Assembly (NCBI GenBank): GCA_964510535.1
Contig: CAZECG010000012.1
Span: 25,057 to 89,056 of the forward strand
DNA: 64,000 nt
Direction: 5' to 3'
Source: JAJPXC01 sp964510535
GTDB lineage: Bacteria > Bacteroidota > Bacteroidia > Bacteroidales > Muribaculaceae
The stretch's first letter is position 1. Each line of letters opens with the position of its first letter. The notes below the pieces were generated by a model. It saw nothing but the letters and a program-made list of their open reading frames with translations, made no database searches and had not been told where the DNA came from. Below are positions 7,964-15,366 of this stretch, one piece after another. Both the position numbers and the translations under genes were made by a program.

Positions 7964-9937
7964 TCACTTTTTCACCTTAAATATATCTACGCCGATTCTG
8001 ATGAAGTATATGCCGGGAAGTTGTATGTGGACGTCGTCGGGTCTGCAGCCGATGTAGATGGCTCTCCCCGTTGAATCATATACGTCTAAGGGTGTGGTTT
8101 TGTTCATCTGATTGATGAGAAGCCGTCCGTCGGGCGTGAGGGAAACCGACGGCGTGACGGTTGTGACGGTGTTGAGGCCGACACCGGCGAATGAGACTTC
8201 ATTGATGGCGTTGAAGCGGCCCCAGACGGGGTGTGCGGCATAGGTGGGGGAGGCTCCGATGGGGACGCTGAGTGTGGCTCCGCTGAACACTTCTGACTCG
8301 AACGCGTCAATGCCGGGTTGATGGACATCTTGCCTTCTGTCGCATTCGGGCGGGATTGAGGCGCGGCATTGGATGTCGCCGATGGCATGGCAGCCGGTGA
8401 AGGCGTCGATTGATAGCGATTGGACTCCGCGGCCAAGCGAGAGTGTGGTGAGTGATGCGCAGCAGTCAAAGGCTTCGGCTCCGATGGAGTAAACTCCGTC
8501 GCCGGTGTCGAGCGACGCCAGCGATGAGCAGCCGGCAAAGGCGCCGTCGCCGATGGTCGCGGCTGTGAATGGGATGTAGACTTGCGACAGCGAGGAGCAT
8601 CCGTGGAATGCGTATTGACCTATGGAGTTGACACCCTCGGGAATCCGCACGGTGCTTAGTGATGAGCATCCGCTAAAGCTGCCGTCGCTGATGGCGGAGA
8701 GGCTTGACGGAAGTTTCGCGGTCGACAGGTCGCGGCAGTCGGCAAACGCATAGTTTCCGATTGCGGTGACCCCTTCGGGTATTGAGATTCCGCGGAGACC
8801 GACGCATCCGTTAAAGGCTCTTGCACCGATGACTTCAAGTGTCGGTGGAAGTGTGATTGATGTCAGCCCTCCGCAGTTGTTGAACGACTCTTCGCCTATC
8901 GAGGTGACTCCGCCGCCGATTGAGGCTGAACTGAGCGAGCGGCAGTCGCTGAAAGCCCTGTCGCCTATCAATGTCGTGTTGTCAGGGATGTCGATGGAGG
9001 TTATGCCACTGCTGACGAATGCTTCTTCGCCGATTGTCGCGACTGAGGAAAATGATGCCGACTTGAGGTTATGGCATTTGCTGAATGCATGGGTGCCGAT
9101 AGCGGTTACCGAGGCGGGGAGGTCGATTGAAGGTAGGGCGCTGCACCCGCTGAACATACCGTCGGAAATGGCGGTGATTGTCGAGGGGATTGAGACGGCT
9201 GACAGCTCCCGGCAGTCGGCGATGGCGTTGATGCCGATTCTGGATATGCCTTCGGGAAGGGACAGAGAGCGCAATCCGCATCCTTGGAAGGCTCCGTTAC
9301 CGACCGTTGTCAGTGACATGGGGAGCGAGATGGACGTGAGCTGCGAGCATCCGTCGAAGGCGTAGTCGCCAATGATGGTGAGCTTGTCGGCGAACTCGAT
9401 GCGTTTGAGTGCCTGGCATCCCGAGAACGCGTATTCGCCAATCGAGGTGGGGGGGGTGGAGAAGTAGATGTCGCGGAGCCTTGTGTTGGCGGCGAAAAGC
9501 CTGGCGGGCCATGTGGTCACGTTCGGTGGCATCTCGAACAGCCGGAGGCTGGTGCACTGTGAGAAGGCCCCTTCGCCGATGTGCCTGACTGTGGGCGGGA
9601 GCTTTATCTCGGAAATCCATGAGCATTCGGCAAACGCTTCGGCTCCGATGCTGGTGAGGGAGTCGGGAAAGATTATCTGGGTTACCCGGCTGCAACCTTT
9701 GACGGCTGCGTTGCCAATCACGGTGACTGAGTAGCTTTTGCCGTCAGGTCCGGTGACAACAGTTGGGATGGTGAGTGTCCAAGAGTAGTTCTGGTTTACA
9801 AGAGATGTCAACTCGACCTGCGAGGAACCTATTATGGTGTAGTTGAGACCGTCGACGGAGAAGTCGATGGCGAAAATCGCCGCATGGGCTAACACGACAG
9901 ATAAGAGCGTGGTTGAAAGTCTGTGTAATCGATTCAT
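7964..9937 (-). CDS. Secreted BspA-like LRR_5 protein
   Basis: A 657-residue exported protein. The chosen ATG at 9937 starts MNRLHRLSTTLLSVVLAHAAIFA, a good signal peptide; the longer frame adds 15 residues that lie across the likely promoter. Nearly the whole of residues 60-520 consists of about twenty LRR_5 repeats of the form LTSIGAEAFAECSxL at about 23-residue intervals. A short region ending in LPGIYFIRIGVDIFKVKK resembles a Por/type IX C-terminal signal. This is a canonical BspA-like surface protein; the binding partner is not predictable. A TACTTTTG box ends 7 bases before the ATG, so the transcript may be leaderless. It is divergent from the esterase gene. Confidence 0.85.
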   Translation of the reverse strand: MNRLHRLSTTLLSVVLAHAAIFAIDFSVDGLNYTIIGSSQVELTSLVNQNYSWTLTIPTVVTGPDGKSYSVTVIGNAAVKGCSRVTQIIFPDSLTSIGAEAFAECSWISEIKLPPTVRHIGEGAFSQCTSLRLFEMPPNVTTWPARLFAANTRLRDIYFSTPPTSIGEYAFSGCQALKRIEFADKLTIIGDYAFDGCSQLTSISLPMSLTTVGNGAFQGCGLRSLSLPEGISRIGINAIADCRELSAVSIPSTITAISDGMFSGCSALPSIDLPASVTAIGTHAFSKCHNLKSASFSSVATIGEEAFVSSGITSIDIPDNTTLIGDRAFSDCRSLSSASIGGGVTSIGEESFNNCGGLTSITLPPTLEVIGARAFNGCVGLRGISIPEGVTAIGNYAFADCRDLSTAKLPSSLSAISDGSFSGCSSLSTVRIPEGVNSIGQYAFHGCSSLSQVYIPFTAATIGDGAFAGCSSLASLDTGDGVYSIGAEAFDCCASLTTLSLGRGVQSLSIDAFTGCHAIGDIQCRASIPPECDRRQDVHQPGIDAFESEVFSGATLSVPIGASPTYAAHPVWGRFNAINEVSFAGVGLNTVTTVTPSVSLTPDGRLLINQMNKTTPLDVYDSTGRAIYIGCRPDDVHIQLPGIYFIRIGVDIFKVKK

Positions 9938-9944
9938 TATGTGA

Positions 9945-9952
9945 CAAAAGTA
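9945..9952 (-). promoter_or_regulatory. -7 box of the 9937 LRR gene
   Basis: TACTTTTG on the minus strand, ending 7 bases before the start codon. It implies a very short or absent leader. Confidence 0.5.
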
Positions 9953-10006
9953 GCTATAAAATATCAAATAGCCTCCCGACAAAATAGATTTTAACTAATT
10001 AATCAT

Positions 10007-10014
10007 TATCTTTG
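10007..10014 (+). promoter_or_regulatory. -7 box of the esterase gene
   Basis: TATCTTTG, matching TAnnTTTG, 17 bases before the first in-frame ATG at 10032. No good -33 box is seen. Confidence 0.5.
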
Positions 10015-10031
10015 TCGATTATAAACCATGA

Positions 10032-10967
10032 ATGAATACTCACAACACAACAATTAAACACAACTTTGTCATGATTTCTCTCAGGAAAGTGCTGGCCGGA
10101 ATGGCAGCATTGATGATTGCGGCTTTCGGGGCGGTTATGCCGTCGTCGGCTGCATCGAAGACCCATCAGCTCCGCGACACCGTAGTGAGCGTGTCGACTG
10201 TCATCCCGTCGACCGCCGACACCATCACGCTGACGACGAAACAGGTGACACCGCCGGTAAAGGTGACTGTCATCCACCCCGCATGGACTGACCCGGCGGC
10301 GCGTTATCCGGTGGTTTATATGCTCAACGGTTACGGGGGCGATTACCGCTCATGGCCCCAGGGGCAGCCTCGCCTGAACGAGCTGGCGCAGGAAAAGGGT
10401 ATAATCATAGTGTGTCCCGACGGCAGAGACAGTTGGTACTGGGATTCGCCGGTGGACCCGAATATGCAGATGGAGACGCTGATAACGCGCGTGCTCGTGC
10501 CGATGATTGATGCGAACTATCCGACCATAGCCGACCCGGCGCACCGGGCAATCACGGGGCTGTCGATGGGCGGACACGGCGCGTTGTGGCTCGCTATGCG
10601 CCACCCTGACCTTTTCGGCTCGATGGGTAGCATGAGCGGCGGCGTCAACATCATCCCTTTCACGAAGAAGTGGAAGATGGAGGAGCGGCTCGGACCGTAT
10701 GACGAGAATGTGGAGCGTTGGGAAGAGCACACGGTGATTAACTTGGTGCCTACGCTCGCACCCGGGCAGAACATCATAATAGACTGCGGCGTAGACGACT
10801 TTTTCGCGGAGGTCAACAATGAACTTCACGAGGCTCTGCTGGCGAGGAAAATCCCGCATGACTACACAAGCCGTCCCGGAAAACACTCGTGGGATTACTG
10901 GCGCAACTCGATATTGTATCACCTCGAATTTTTCAGCGAGGCATTCCGCAAAGCGTCAGCGAAGTGA
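10032..10967 (+). CDS. Secreted alpha/beta-hydrolase of the putative esterase (esterase D-like) family
   Basis: The 311-residue product has an N-terminal signal segment (MISLRKVLAGMAALMIAAFGAVMPSSAASK from residue 14) and an esterase D-like hydrolase fold. The nucleophile elbow GLSMGGHG puts the catalytic serine at residue 178; a likely acid lies in IIDCGVDDFF and the histidine in PGKHSWDYW. Relatives include acetylxylan and feruloyl esterases and S-formylglutathione hydrolase. Export suggests action on ester groups of polysaccharides or lipids in the periplasm, which is inference. The start may be 10032 or the ATG at 10071. It is transcribed alone. Confidence 0.85.
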   Translation: MNTHNTTIKHNFVMISLRKVLAGMAALMIAAFGAVMPSSAASKTHQLRDTVVSVSTVIPSTADTITLTTKQVTPPVKVTVIHPAWTDPAARYPVVYMLNGYGGDYRSWPQGQPRLNELAQEKGIIIVCPDGRDSWYWDSPVDPNMQMETLITRVLVPMIDANYPTIADPAHRAITGLSMGGHGALWLAMRHPDLFGSMGSMSGGVNIIPFTKKWKMEERLGPYDENVERWEEHTVINLVPTLAPGQNIIIDCGVDDFFAEVNNELHEALLARKIPHDYTSRPGKHSWDYWRNSILYHLEFFSEAFRKASAK

Positions 10968-11038
10968 GGATGCCGAGTGGCTGCAAAAGGTGGAGTAGAG
11001 GTTAAAATATCTATTTTTAAAGAATTTTTTCCTTAATT

Positions 11039-11070
11039 TTTGCGGCTGCGGTGTTTTTGCACTAATTTTG
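11039..11070 (+). promoter_or_regulatory. Promoter of the frdCAB operon
   Basis: TTTG (11039-11042), 20 bases, TAATTTTG (11063-11070). The leader to the frdC ATG would be about 70 bases. Confidence 0.75.
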
Positions 11071-11145
11071 CGAAACGTAACGCGATAGCTTTAACGACAG
11101 AAACAACAAGAACAATAAATTTATAAATCAAAACTATCATCCTCT

Positions 11146-12093
11146 ATGTGGTTAACTAACTCATCTGTAGGACGGAAATTCGTCATGGCTCTGACCGGCG
11201 CATTCCTTGTCCTCTTTGTGACGTTTCACGTCTTGATGAATGGCGTGGCCATCTTATGGCCCGCCGCTTACAACGTCATCTGCGCGTTTTTGGGTGCGAA
11301 CTGGTATGCCCTTGTCGGCACGCTTGTTCTTGCCGCAGGTTTCCTGCTGCACATCATCTATGCGCTGTGGCTCACCGTGCAAAACCGGAAGGCTCGCGGC
11401 AACGACCGTTATGCAGTGACTTCCAAACCCAAGCAGGTTGAGTGGGCGTCGCAGAATATGCTCGTGCTCGGTGTCGTGGTGCTTGCGTTCTTTGTAGTCC
11501 ACCTAATCCAGTTCTGGGCTAAGATGCAGCTCGCTGAAATTACTGGAGAACTTTACACCGGTCCGTGCGGTCACGAGATGCCTCCGGCTGCTGGGACGCT
11601 TTTCATTCAGCTTGCGTTCGGTCAGTGGTGGACTTTGCCTGTGTATATCATCGGTTTCGTGGCGTTGTGGTTCCACATGACCCACGGTTTTTGGTCGATG
11701 TTCCAAAGCGCAGGCTGGAATAACGGCACATGGCTTTGCCGCCTGAAATGCGTCGGCAACTGGTGGACTACCATCGTTATCGGACTCTTCATCATTGAAG
11801 CTGTTGTCTTCACCGTGCAGGCTCAAAATGAGGCTTACTTGAAATGCCCGGAGTTGCAAAAACAATATTGCGAAATGGCTCAAGAGCACAAAGCTGAAGC
11901 CGCTTGCGACGCTCCCTGCATTAACGACTGCGTTGCTCCTTGCGAAAACGCTTGCGAAGCTGACGCGTGCGCTGAAAAATGCGTTGCTCCTTGCGAAAAC
12001 GCTTGCACTGCTGATGTTTGCCCCGAAAATTGCGCTGACTGCAAAAACGTGTGCGGCAAATGTGAGCAACCTAACGAAAATGTTGAACAATAA
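11146..12093 (+). CDS. frdC: Succinate dehydrogenase/fumarate reductase cytochrome b subunit with a Cys-rich tail
   Basis: This is the membrane anchor that carries heme b and exchanges electrons between menaquinol and the FrdAB catalytic subunits. Residues 1-227 form five transmembrane helices (about 12-38, 52-78, 102-125, 160-182, 205-225), with candidate heme histidines H28, H69, H119 and H177/H180. The family normally ends soon after the fifth helix. Here residues 234-306 add a tail with 16 cysteines, mostly spaced CxxxC, built partly from a 17-residue repeat (CVAPCENAC twice). In the five-helix family the C-terminus faces the periplasm, so the tail probably does too. It is first gene of frdCAB; frdA begins 18 bases downstream. 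Confidence 0.95.
   Translation: MWLTNSSVGRKFVMALTGAFLVLFVTFHVLMNGVAILWPAAYNVICAFLGANWYALVGTLVLAAGFLLHIIYALWLTVQNRKARGNDRYAVTSKPKQVEWASQNMLVLGVVVLAFFVVHLIQFWAKMQLAEITGELYTGPCGHEMPPAAGTLFIQLAFGQWWTLPVYIIGFVALWFHMTHGFWSMFQSAGWNNGTWLCRLKCVGNWWTTIVIGLFIIEAVVFTVQAQNEAYLKCPELQKQYCEMAQEHKAEAACDAPCINDCVAPCENACEADACAEKCVAPCENACTADVCPENCADCKNVCGKCEQPNENVEQ
11929..12006 (+). repeat. 27-bp direct repeat in the frdC tail
   Basis: A 27-base sequence at 11929-11955 recurs exactly at 11980-12006, 51 bases (17 codons) apart. It encodes the duplicated CVAPCENAC part of the cysteine-rich tail, so the tail seems to have grown by in-frame duplication. Confidence 0.9.
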
Positions 12094-12111
12094 TAACCCG
12101 CTTTTCACGAT

Positions 12112-14139
12112 ATGGCAGACATTAAAAAGCTCGATGGGATGATTGATTCGACTCCCATCATGAATGATTACGCTGACATCGAGTCCTCGAAGCTCCCCGA
12201 ATATCAGATTGACTCCAAGATACCCGAAGGTCCCGTGGCTGAAAAGTGGACCAACTACAAAGCTCATCAGAAACTCGTGAACCCCGCCAACAAGCGCAAC
12301 CTCGACATCATCGTCGTCGGTACCGGTCTGGCTGGCGCGTCGGCAGCTTCGACTCTCGGCGAAATGGGCTTTAATGTGCTCAACTTCTGCATCCAGGACA
12401 GCCCCCGCCGCGCTCACTCTATCGCCGCGCAGGGTGGTATCAACGCAGCTAAAAACTATCAGAACGACGGTGACTCGGTTTACCGCCTCTTCTATGACAC
12501 CGTAAAGGGTGGCGACTTCCGCTCACGCGAGGCCAACGTCTACCGCCTGGCTGAGGTGTCAAACAACATCATCGACCAATGTGTGGCTCAAGGCGTTCCC
12601 TTCGCTCGCGAATACGGCGGCTTGTTGGCTAACCGTTCTTTCGGCGGCGCACAGGTTTCGCGTACGTTCTACGCTAAAGGTCAGACCGGCCAGCAGCTCC
12701 TCCTCGGCGCTTACGCTTCGCTCAACCGTCAAATCCAGAAAGGGACTGTGAAGTCGTTCAATCGCCGCGAGATGCTCGACGTGGTCATCATCGACGGCCG
12801 CGCCCGCGGTATCATCGTCCGCAACCTCGTGACAGGTGAAATCGAGCGTTACGCCGCTCACGCCGTGGTGCTCGCAACCGGCGGTTATGGCCGCACGTTC
12901 TTCCTTTCGACCAATGCTATGGGTTGCAACGGTTCGGCAGCAATCCAGGCGTTCAAGAAAGGCGCGTATCTGTCGAACCTCGCGTTCACTCAGATTCACC
13001 CCACTTGTATCCCCGTTCACGGCGAAGACCAGTCTAAGCTCACCCTTATGAGCGAGTCGCTCCGTAACGACGGCCGCATCTGGGTCCCCAAAAAGAAAGA
13101 AGACGCCGAGGCTATCCGTGCCGGCAAGAAGAAACCGACCGACATCCCCGACGAAGACCGCGACTTCTACTTGGAGCGTCGTTATCCCGCGTTCGGTAAC
13201 CTTTGCCCCCGCGACATTGCCAGCCGCGCCGCCAAAGAGCGTTGCGATGCCGGTTACGGCGTAGGTACGGGCAATGCCGTTTACCTCGACTTCAAATATG
13301 CTATCGAGCGTCTTGGCGCCGACGTCGTTCGCGACCGCTACGGCAACCTCTTCGATATGTATCAGATGATTTCTGACGATAACCCCTACGAGACCCCGAT
13401 GATGATTTTCCCCGCCAGCCACTACACTATGGGTGGTATCTGGGTTGACTATGAGTTGCAGACTTCAATTAAGGGCCTCTTCGCCATCGGTGAATGTAAC
13501 TTCTCTGACCACGGCGCTAACCGCCTCGGAGCATCGGCTCTGATGCAGGGTCTCGCCGACGGTTACTTCGTGCTCCCCTACACGATGCAAAACTACCTTA
13601 GCGACCAGATTAAGGTGCCCCACTTCTCTACTTCAAGCAAAGAGTTTGACGAGGCTGAGAAAGCCGTTCGCGACCGCATCGAGAAGTTGATGAACATCAA
13701 AGGTACCAAGTCGCCTGACCAGATTCACAAGCGTCTGGGCCATGTGATGTGGAATCTCGTGGGTATGGGCCGCACGCTCCAAAGCCTTGTGAAGGCAATC
13801 GATGAGCTTGAGGAAATCCGCAAAGAGTTCTATACCGACCTCCGCATCGTTGGCCGCGCCGACGACCTCAACACCGAGCTTGAAAAAGCTCTGCGTCTCG
13901 AGGACTTCCTCGTTATGGCTAAGATGATGGCTATCGACGCTCTCCACCGCAATGAGTCGTGTGGCGCGCACTTCCGCGAAGAGTACCAGACCGCTGACGG
14001 CGAGGCTGCCCGTAACGACAAGGATTATATGTATGTGTCATGCTGGAAATACACCGGCGACAACGAGAAACCCGTACTCCTCAAAGAACCCCTCAAATAT
14101 GAGGCTATCCAGGTTCAAACGCGTAACTATAAGTCATAA
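12112..14139 (+). CDS. frdA: Succinate dehydrogenase/fumarate reductase flavoprotein subunit
   Basis: This is the catalytic subunit interconverting fumarate and succinate, on the inner face of the membrane. The dinucleotide-binding GTGLAG is at residues 70-75. HSIAAQGG (102-109) holds the histidine that normally binds FAD covalently. HPTCIP and the active-site arginine region near SHYTMGGIWVDYE and GANRLGASALMQG are present. At 675 residues it matches the Bacteroides/epsilonproteobacterial form, which is longer than enterobacterial FrdA. A 72-base gap with a hairpin separates it from frdB. In this anaerobe the physiological direction is probably fumarate reduction. Confidence 0.97.
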   Translation: MADIKKLDGMIDSTPIMNDYADIESSKLPEYQIDSKIPEGPVAEKWTNYKAHQKLVNPANKRNLDIIVVGTGLAGASAASTLGEMGFNVLNFCIQDSPRRAHSIAAQGGINAAKNYQNDGDSVYRLFYDTVKGGDFRSREANVYRLAEVSNNIIDQCVAQGVPFAREYGGLLANRSFGGAQVSRTFYAKGQTGQQLLLGAYASLNRQIQKGTVKSFNRREMLDVVIIDGRARGIIVRNLVTGEIERYAAHAVVLATGGYGRTFFLSTNAMGCNGSAAIQAFKKGAYLSNLAFTQIHPTCIPVHGEDQSKLTLMSESLRNDGRIWVPKKKEDAEAIRAGKKKPTDIPDEDRDFYLERRYPAFGNLCPRDIASRAAKERCDAGYGVGTGNAVYLDFKYAIERLGADVVRDRYGNLFDMYQMISDDNPYETPMMIFPASHYTMGGIWVDYELQTSIKGLFAIGECNFSDHGANRLGASALMQGLADGYFVLPYTMQNYLSDQIKVPHFSTSSKEFDEAEKAVRDRIEKLMNIKGTKSPDQIHKRLGHVMWNLVGMGRTLQSLVKAIDELEEIRKEFYTDLRIVGRADDLNTELEKALRLEDFLVMAKMMAIDALHRNESCGAHFREEYQTADGEAARNDKDYMYVSCWKYTGDNEKPVLLKEPLKYEAIQVQTRNYKS

Positions 14140-14152
14140 TCTTTAACCACGA

Positions 14153-14192
14153 GGCGGCTCGGCGCTCGTTAATAACGGTCGCCGAAGCCACC
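14153..14192 (+). other. Intercistronic hairpin between frdA and frdB
   Basis: GGCGGCTCGGCG at 14153-14164 is nearly complementary to 14180-14192. There is no U-run, so it is not an obvious terminator; it may set RNA processing or stability between the two cistrons. Confidence 0.5.
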
Positions 14193-14211
14193 TACCAAAT
14201 AACACAACAAA

Positions 14212-14967
14212 ATGGAAAAGACAATCAACATAAAATTGAAGATTTGGCGTCAACGTGGTCCCAAAGAGAAAGGCCAGTTCGTCAACTATTCGCTTGACAA
14301 CGTGTCAACCGGCAGCAGCTTCCTCGAAATGCTCGATATGCTCAACCAGCAGCTTGTAGAGAAAGGTGAGGAGCCTGTAGTGTTTGACAACGACTGCCGT
14401 GAGGGTATCTGCGGTATGTGCTCACTTTACATCAACGGTCATCCCCACGGGCCGGTGCAGGGTATCACTACCTGCCAGCTCCACATGCGTAAGTTCAACG
14501 ACGGCGACACTATCACCATCGAGCCTTGGCGTTCGGCTGCGTTCCCGGTAATCCGTGACTTGACGGTTGACCGTAACGCGTTCGACAAAATCCAACAGGC
14601 CGGCGGTTACGTTTCGTTCAACTGCGGCGGCGCCCAAGACGCCAACGCCCTCCCCATCTCCAAAGAGGTTGCCGATGTCGCTATGGACTCGGCTACCTGT
14701 ATCGGTTGCGGTGCTTGTGTGGCTGCCTGCAAGAACGGTTCGGCCATGCTGTTTGTCAGCGCGAAAGTGAGCCAGTTCGCTTTGCTGCCCCAGGGCCAAG
14801 TTGAACGCGCTCGCCGCGCCCGCGCCATGGTTAAGAAGATGGATGAGCTTGGTTTCGGAAACTGCACCAATACAGGTGCCTGCGCAGCCGAATGTCCCAA
14901 GAATATCCCCTTGAGCAACATCGCCCGCCTGAACCGTGAGTTTGTTAAGGCGAAATTCAAAGATTAA
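14212..14967 (+). CDS. frdB: Succinate dehydrogenase/fumarate reductase iron-sulfur subunit
   Basis: The electron-transfer subunit linking FrdA flavin to FrdC heme. The [2Fe-2S] ligands are C62, C67 and C70 (CREGICGMC) with C88. The ferredoxin-like half carries CIGCGACVAAC (C163, C166, C169, C173) and CTNTGACAAEC (C218, C224, C228) for the 4Fe and 3Fe clusters. The length of 251 is normal. It is the last gene of the operon and is followed by a strong terminator. Confidence 0.97.
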   Translation: MEKTINIKLKIWRQRGPKEKGQFVNYSLDNVSTGSSFLEMLDMLNQQLVEKGEEPVVFDNDCREGICGMCSLYINGHPHGPVQGITTCQLHMRKFNDGDTITIEPWRSAAFPVIRDLTVDRNAFDKIQQAGGYVSFNCGGAQDANALPISKEVADVAMDSATCIGCGACVAACKNGSAMLFVSAKVSQFALLPQGQVERARRARAMVKKMDELGFGNCTNTGACAAECPKNIPLSNIARLNREFVKAKFKD

Positions 14968-14992
14968 TTCCTTACAATTGATAAGCAAAAAG

Positions 14993-15034
14993 CATAGAGG
15001 GGGAGCCAAGGCGGCTTCCCCTCTATGACTTTTT
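14993..15034 (+). terminator. Terminator of frdCAB
   Basis: A 15-bp stem with one mismatch (14993-15007 with 15013-15027), followed by a T-run at 15030-15034. Confidence 0.9.
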
Positions 15035-15222
15035 ACGGGCGTGCCATTTGCCGGGGGTGACAGGTTGCGCCGACGATTCCGAGCCGGGTGCGAAACTTTG
15101 TGGGCGGGATTGCTCAGACGCACCTTGCCGCAACGAAAAGCTCAAAAAAAGAATCGCCCGCAGATGGGTCAAACCGCCAAAAATCCGCATCAAAAATAGG
15201 CCCTTTTAAATTGTCGGGTTAA
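15035..15222. other. Spacer between frdB terminator and gyrB promoter
   Basis: I see no gene, RNA or repeat here. It is ordinary intergenic sequence leading into the gyrB promoter. Confidence 0.4.
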
Positions 15223-15254
15223 TTTGCCGATGGCCGGATTTTTTATTAACTTTG
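15223..15254 (+). promoter_or_regulatory. Promoter of gyrB
   Basis: TTTG (15223-15226), 20 bases, TAACTTTG (15247-15254). The leader is about 105 bases and contains short nested inverted repeats (CAGGG with CCCTG, GGCG with CGCC) around 15270-15335. Confidence 0.8.
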
Positions 15255-15366
15255 TAACGACTTTGGGGTAGCAGGGCAATCGGTGACACCCTGGCGGGTG
15301 AAAACGCTTTGCGAAGACTGCGCCAAATCAGCTAACTAATTGTAATTCAGTGATTCTCTAAGAATT

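Noticed and set aside
8000..9700. Regular DNA periodicity that could be mistaken for a repeat array or CRISPR.
   Set aside because: The spacing of about 69 bases is the codon-level echo of 23-residue LRR repeats in a single gene.
11503..12417. A 304-codon minus-strand open frame across the frdC/frdA junction.
   Set aside because: It is antisense to two certain genes and its composition is the mirror of their codon bias.
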